This document shows positions 24,001-24,312 of a stretch of 24,312 nt of DNA, one piece after another. The position numbers and the translations under genes are program-made. The stretch's first letter is position 1; each line of letters starts with the position of its first letter. A model generated the notes under the pieces. That model did not search any database. It was not told the origin of the DNA and was given only the letters and a program-made list of their open reading frames with translations. The stretch is from a virus: positions 1 through 24,312 of the IMG/VR virus record IMGVR_UViG_3300030390_001407. The stretch is one strand, 5' to 3'.

Positions 24001-24312
24001 GAAATTGTATCAGACACTAAACAACCACCGCCTGTAGAAACGTTAGCAGCTGCTAATCCTTTAGGAAATTCAATTAATCCTAGTTTTATGCCACCAACAG
24101 GGGGGCCAAGTCAGCAAGCAGCTTCTAATCCTGTAGCACCAGAAAATAGAAGAGCAGATTTTTATACTTTTCAAGGAGAGATGATGGAAACAGATCATGG
24201 TGACACACCAAAGGAGACAAATGATTCTAGTGAAAAAGGAAAAGACAACAAATCTTTGGATATTGGTTATGGTCATAAAATTCAGCAAAAGGAATTAGAT
24301 AGTGGTGAAATT
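21016..24312 (+). CDS. Giant virion-associated peptidoglycan hydrolase with NlpC/P60 and lysozyme domains (3' end outside window)
   Basis: The frame is open from the ATG at 21016 to the window end (1099 codons, no stop), so it is truncated here. Residues 1-~740 are soluble, helical then mixed, with no signal peptide; I recognise no domain. Residues ~750-811 are a low-complexity V-T/A-E-E/G repeat linker. Residues ~880-990 look like an NlpC/P60 cysteine peptidase: Cys891 in DCSGAV, GNLILMNVDG, His950 in DHIGFVIV, FIAESSSSYGG with polar Glu966. From ~1050 a lysozyme-type (GH24-like) domain begins, shown by LDIGYGHKI at 1081-1089 with candidate acids Glu1055/Glu1058; its remainder is outside. 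The two activities would cut peptide and glycan bonds. Context (after GNAT and gp14-like genes) places it with T7 gp15/gp16, ejected proteins that open the wall for DNA entry. Confidence 0.75.
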   Translation, partial: MAREDKSTPKGANKYSVYAQRDVESTQVNYADAAATLTKSFTDVRDDRKKRKEDLEDSFDKTMSVLDQVEDMQTQTAGEKITQASQMSVDSLVNMNNKMKNGEISVRDYQRYEGRLKSGYANVNKVVKNWDTWQGETNKRMTENLSGYLEIGNAQDVQPLGQFADHELVTNPATGNLAYAVLKDGKLPTDPAAFIPPSQVYSSMKYRQNKYNVTKAVEGTLGSVATIITAAQAEFDKDGVGGGITSLEDFRQLGDVGGSGLKYDGWMDSQVAAIVNKTTAGQILVDRGGFGAAPTLEEFKKRFPGVDESKWIPYTTKDGTITANYAPGQIKEAEQIVRDMIEAGIDSKTTMTSGTAPRAETATQAALRLQKEEKLVDLQIVNDIAAGDLGAYLSSGSQGIIGVNQRLKTAGIKSEDSLIDSITRQGDEIIVEYQSGRTGTPIKRKNKDGSFRTTEEIGKEVYQLISADGKSFVNDLKTAKEDGFNFGQNVRDKTPAEVESMLEINKATEYLISEGVTNPTPAQITQAIEDQEIDGITEAELKEAMESGTIPQVYTGEDAVQYASRQALQTRNIGDNIAKSLGAKLNDTTGADYIKEKYNVATGQEKTNLKTLTTYNPMKDGPQVRAEALQGPMQATLSGYLPRKLKGKVDMTLKDDGTIEVKYDGETLDITGVTDITLGQEETFEMLDALTNQIAQNVTERYNVVLQSREGGSPTAAQVANAPVPEPTINAGDALFNQVTTANPQTSSATEEAVVTEETIVPEEAVTEEAVTEEVVTEGGVTEEAVAVEGVAEEAVAVEGVAEGGVVTEEVDDAIALNEVEESEPIPLTVPANASIPALKNYEGRIKGSPTADLFVDLIEDKTYYLGGKGTGNWTVRDGKDVQTDVETIDCSGAVCTIRNAQGKDYDLNNTNAKKFLELAEEGGERNIPIESAKDGNLILMNVDGNGIDHIGFVIVDENGNKFIAESSSSYGGTTITKFDERIADLTKRKKKFSYEIVSDTKQPPPVETLAAANPLGNSINPSFMPPTGGPSQQAASNPVAPENRRADFYTFQGEMMETDHGDTPKETNDSSEKGKDNKSLDIGYGHKIQQKELDSGEI
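23263..23448 (+). repeat. In-frame coding minisatellite in the lytic virion protein
   Basis: Tandem in-frame units encode variants of V-T-E-E-A and V-A-V-E-G. A 15-bp unit GCTGTTACTGAGGAG is repeated exactly at 23308-23322 and 23323-23337. A 30-bp unit is repeated exactly at 23361-23390 and 23391-23420. The flanks are degenerate copies. The repeat codes for an acidic, flexible ~62-residue linker ahead of the peptidase domain, and copy number is likely to vary between relatives through slippage. Confidence 0.85.

Noticed and set aside
24070-24288. 72-codon - strand frame at the window end
   Set aside because: It is antisense to the open lytic virion frame, which continues without a stop to 24312.

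Overview
The window is a continuous stretch of a tailed double-stranded DNA phage genome (or integrated phage). It holds the DNA-packaging, head, connector and tail genes of a short-tailed (podovirus-type) particle. All 20 genes I support lie on the + strand. They are packed with 0-30 bp gaps or short overlaps, and the longest gene-free stretch is about 100 bp (10021-10122). The DNA is AT-rich. Starts have poly-A/T leaders rather than Shine-Dalgarno sites, and several gaps carry TAnnTTTG boxes, the -7 element of the primary sigma factor of Bacteroidota. I therefore infer a Bacteroidota host, most likely a marine flavobacterium. The TerL, portal, capsid and hub proteins look like those of crAss-like phages, Cellulophaga podoviruses and uncultured marine podoviruses. 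That assignment rests on memory of family motifs, not a search.

Layout. 1-919: 3' part of a repeat-built tail-fibre gene. 922-1267: two small unknown genes. 1283-2415: a GroES-like protein overlapping (ATGA) a 2-oxoglutarate/Fe(II) oxygenase. 2417-4916: small helical protein (candidate small terminase) and large terminase, overlapping. 4917-10020: portal, scaffold-like protein and major capsid protein, closed by a strong hairpin terminator. 10123-11202: two head-associated unknowns, closed by a second terminator. 11286-19834: connector protein, T7 gp11-like adaptor, a 1607-aa hub/stabilization protein and two further tail structural proteins. 19855-24312: a GNAT-fold protein, a T7 gp14-like internal protein and the start of a very large virion protein. 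That last protein carries an NlpC/P60-type peptidase domain and the beginning of a lysozyme domain, and it runs off the window end.

How the genes work together. TerS/TerL pump DNA through the portal into a scaffold-built head. The connector, adaptor and hub proteins plug the portal and form the stubby tail. The fibre and the Cys-ending modules are candidates for host binding. The 241-aa and giant proteins are candidates for ejection into the cell envelope, where the enzymatic domains would open peptidoglycan. Read circularly, fibre-TerS-TerL-portal-scaffold-capsid-adaptor-hub-GNAT-internal protein-lytic internal protein matches the T7 order gp17-18-19-8-9-10-11-12-13-14-15/16.

The main points for a second look are: the dual-enzyme virion protein; the promoter/terminator grammar that divides the late genes; a TerL with no ATG start; the GroES-like/oxygenase pair beside the terminase; and a small beta module that seems to recur in three different virion proteins. 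I found no tRNA, CRISPR array, integrase, transposase or reverse transcriptase.
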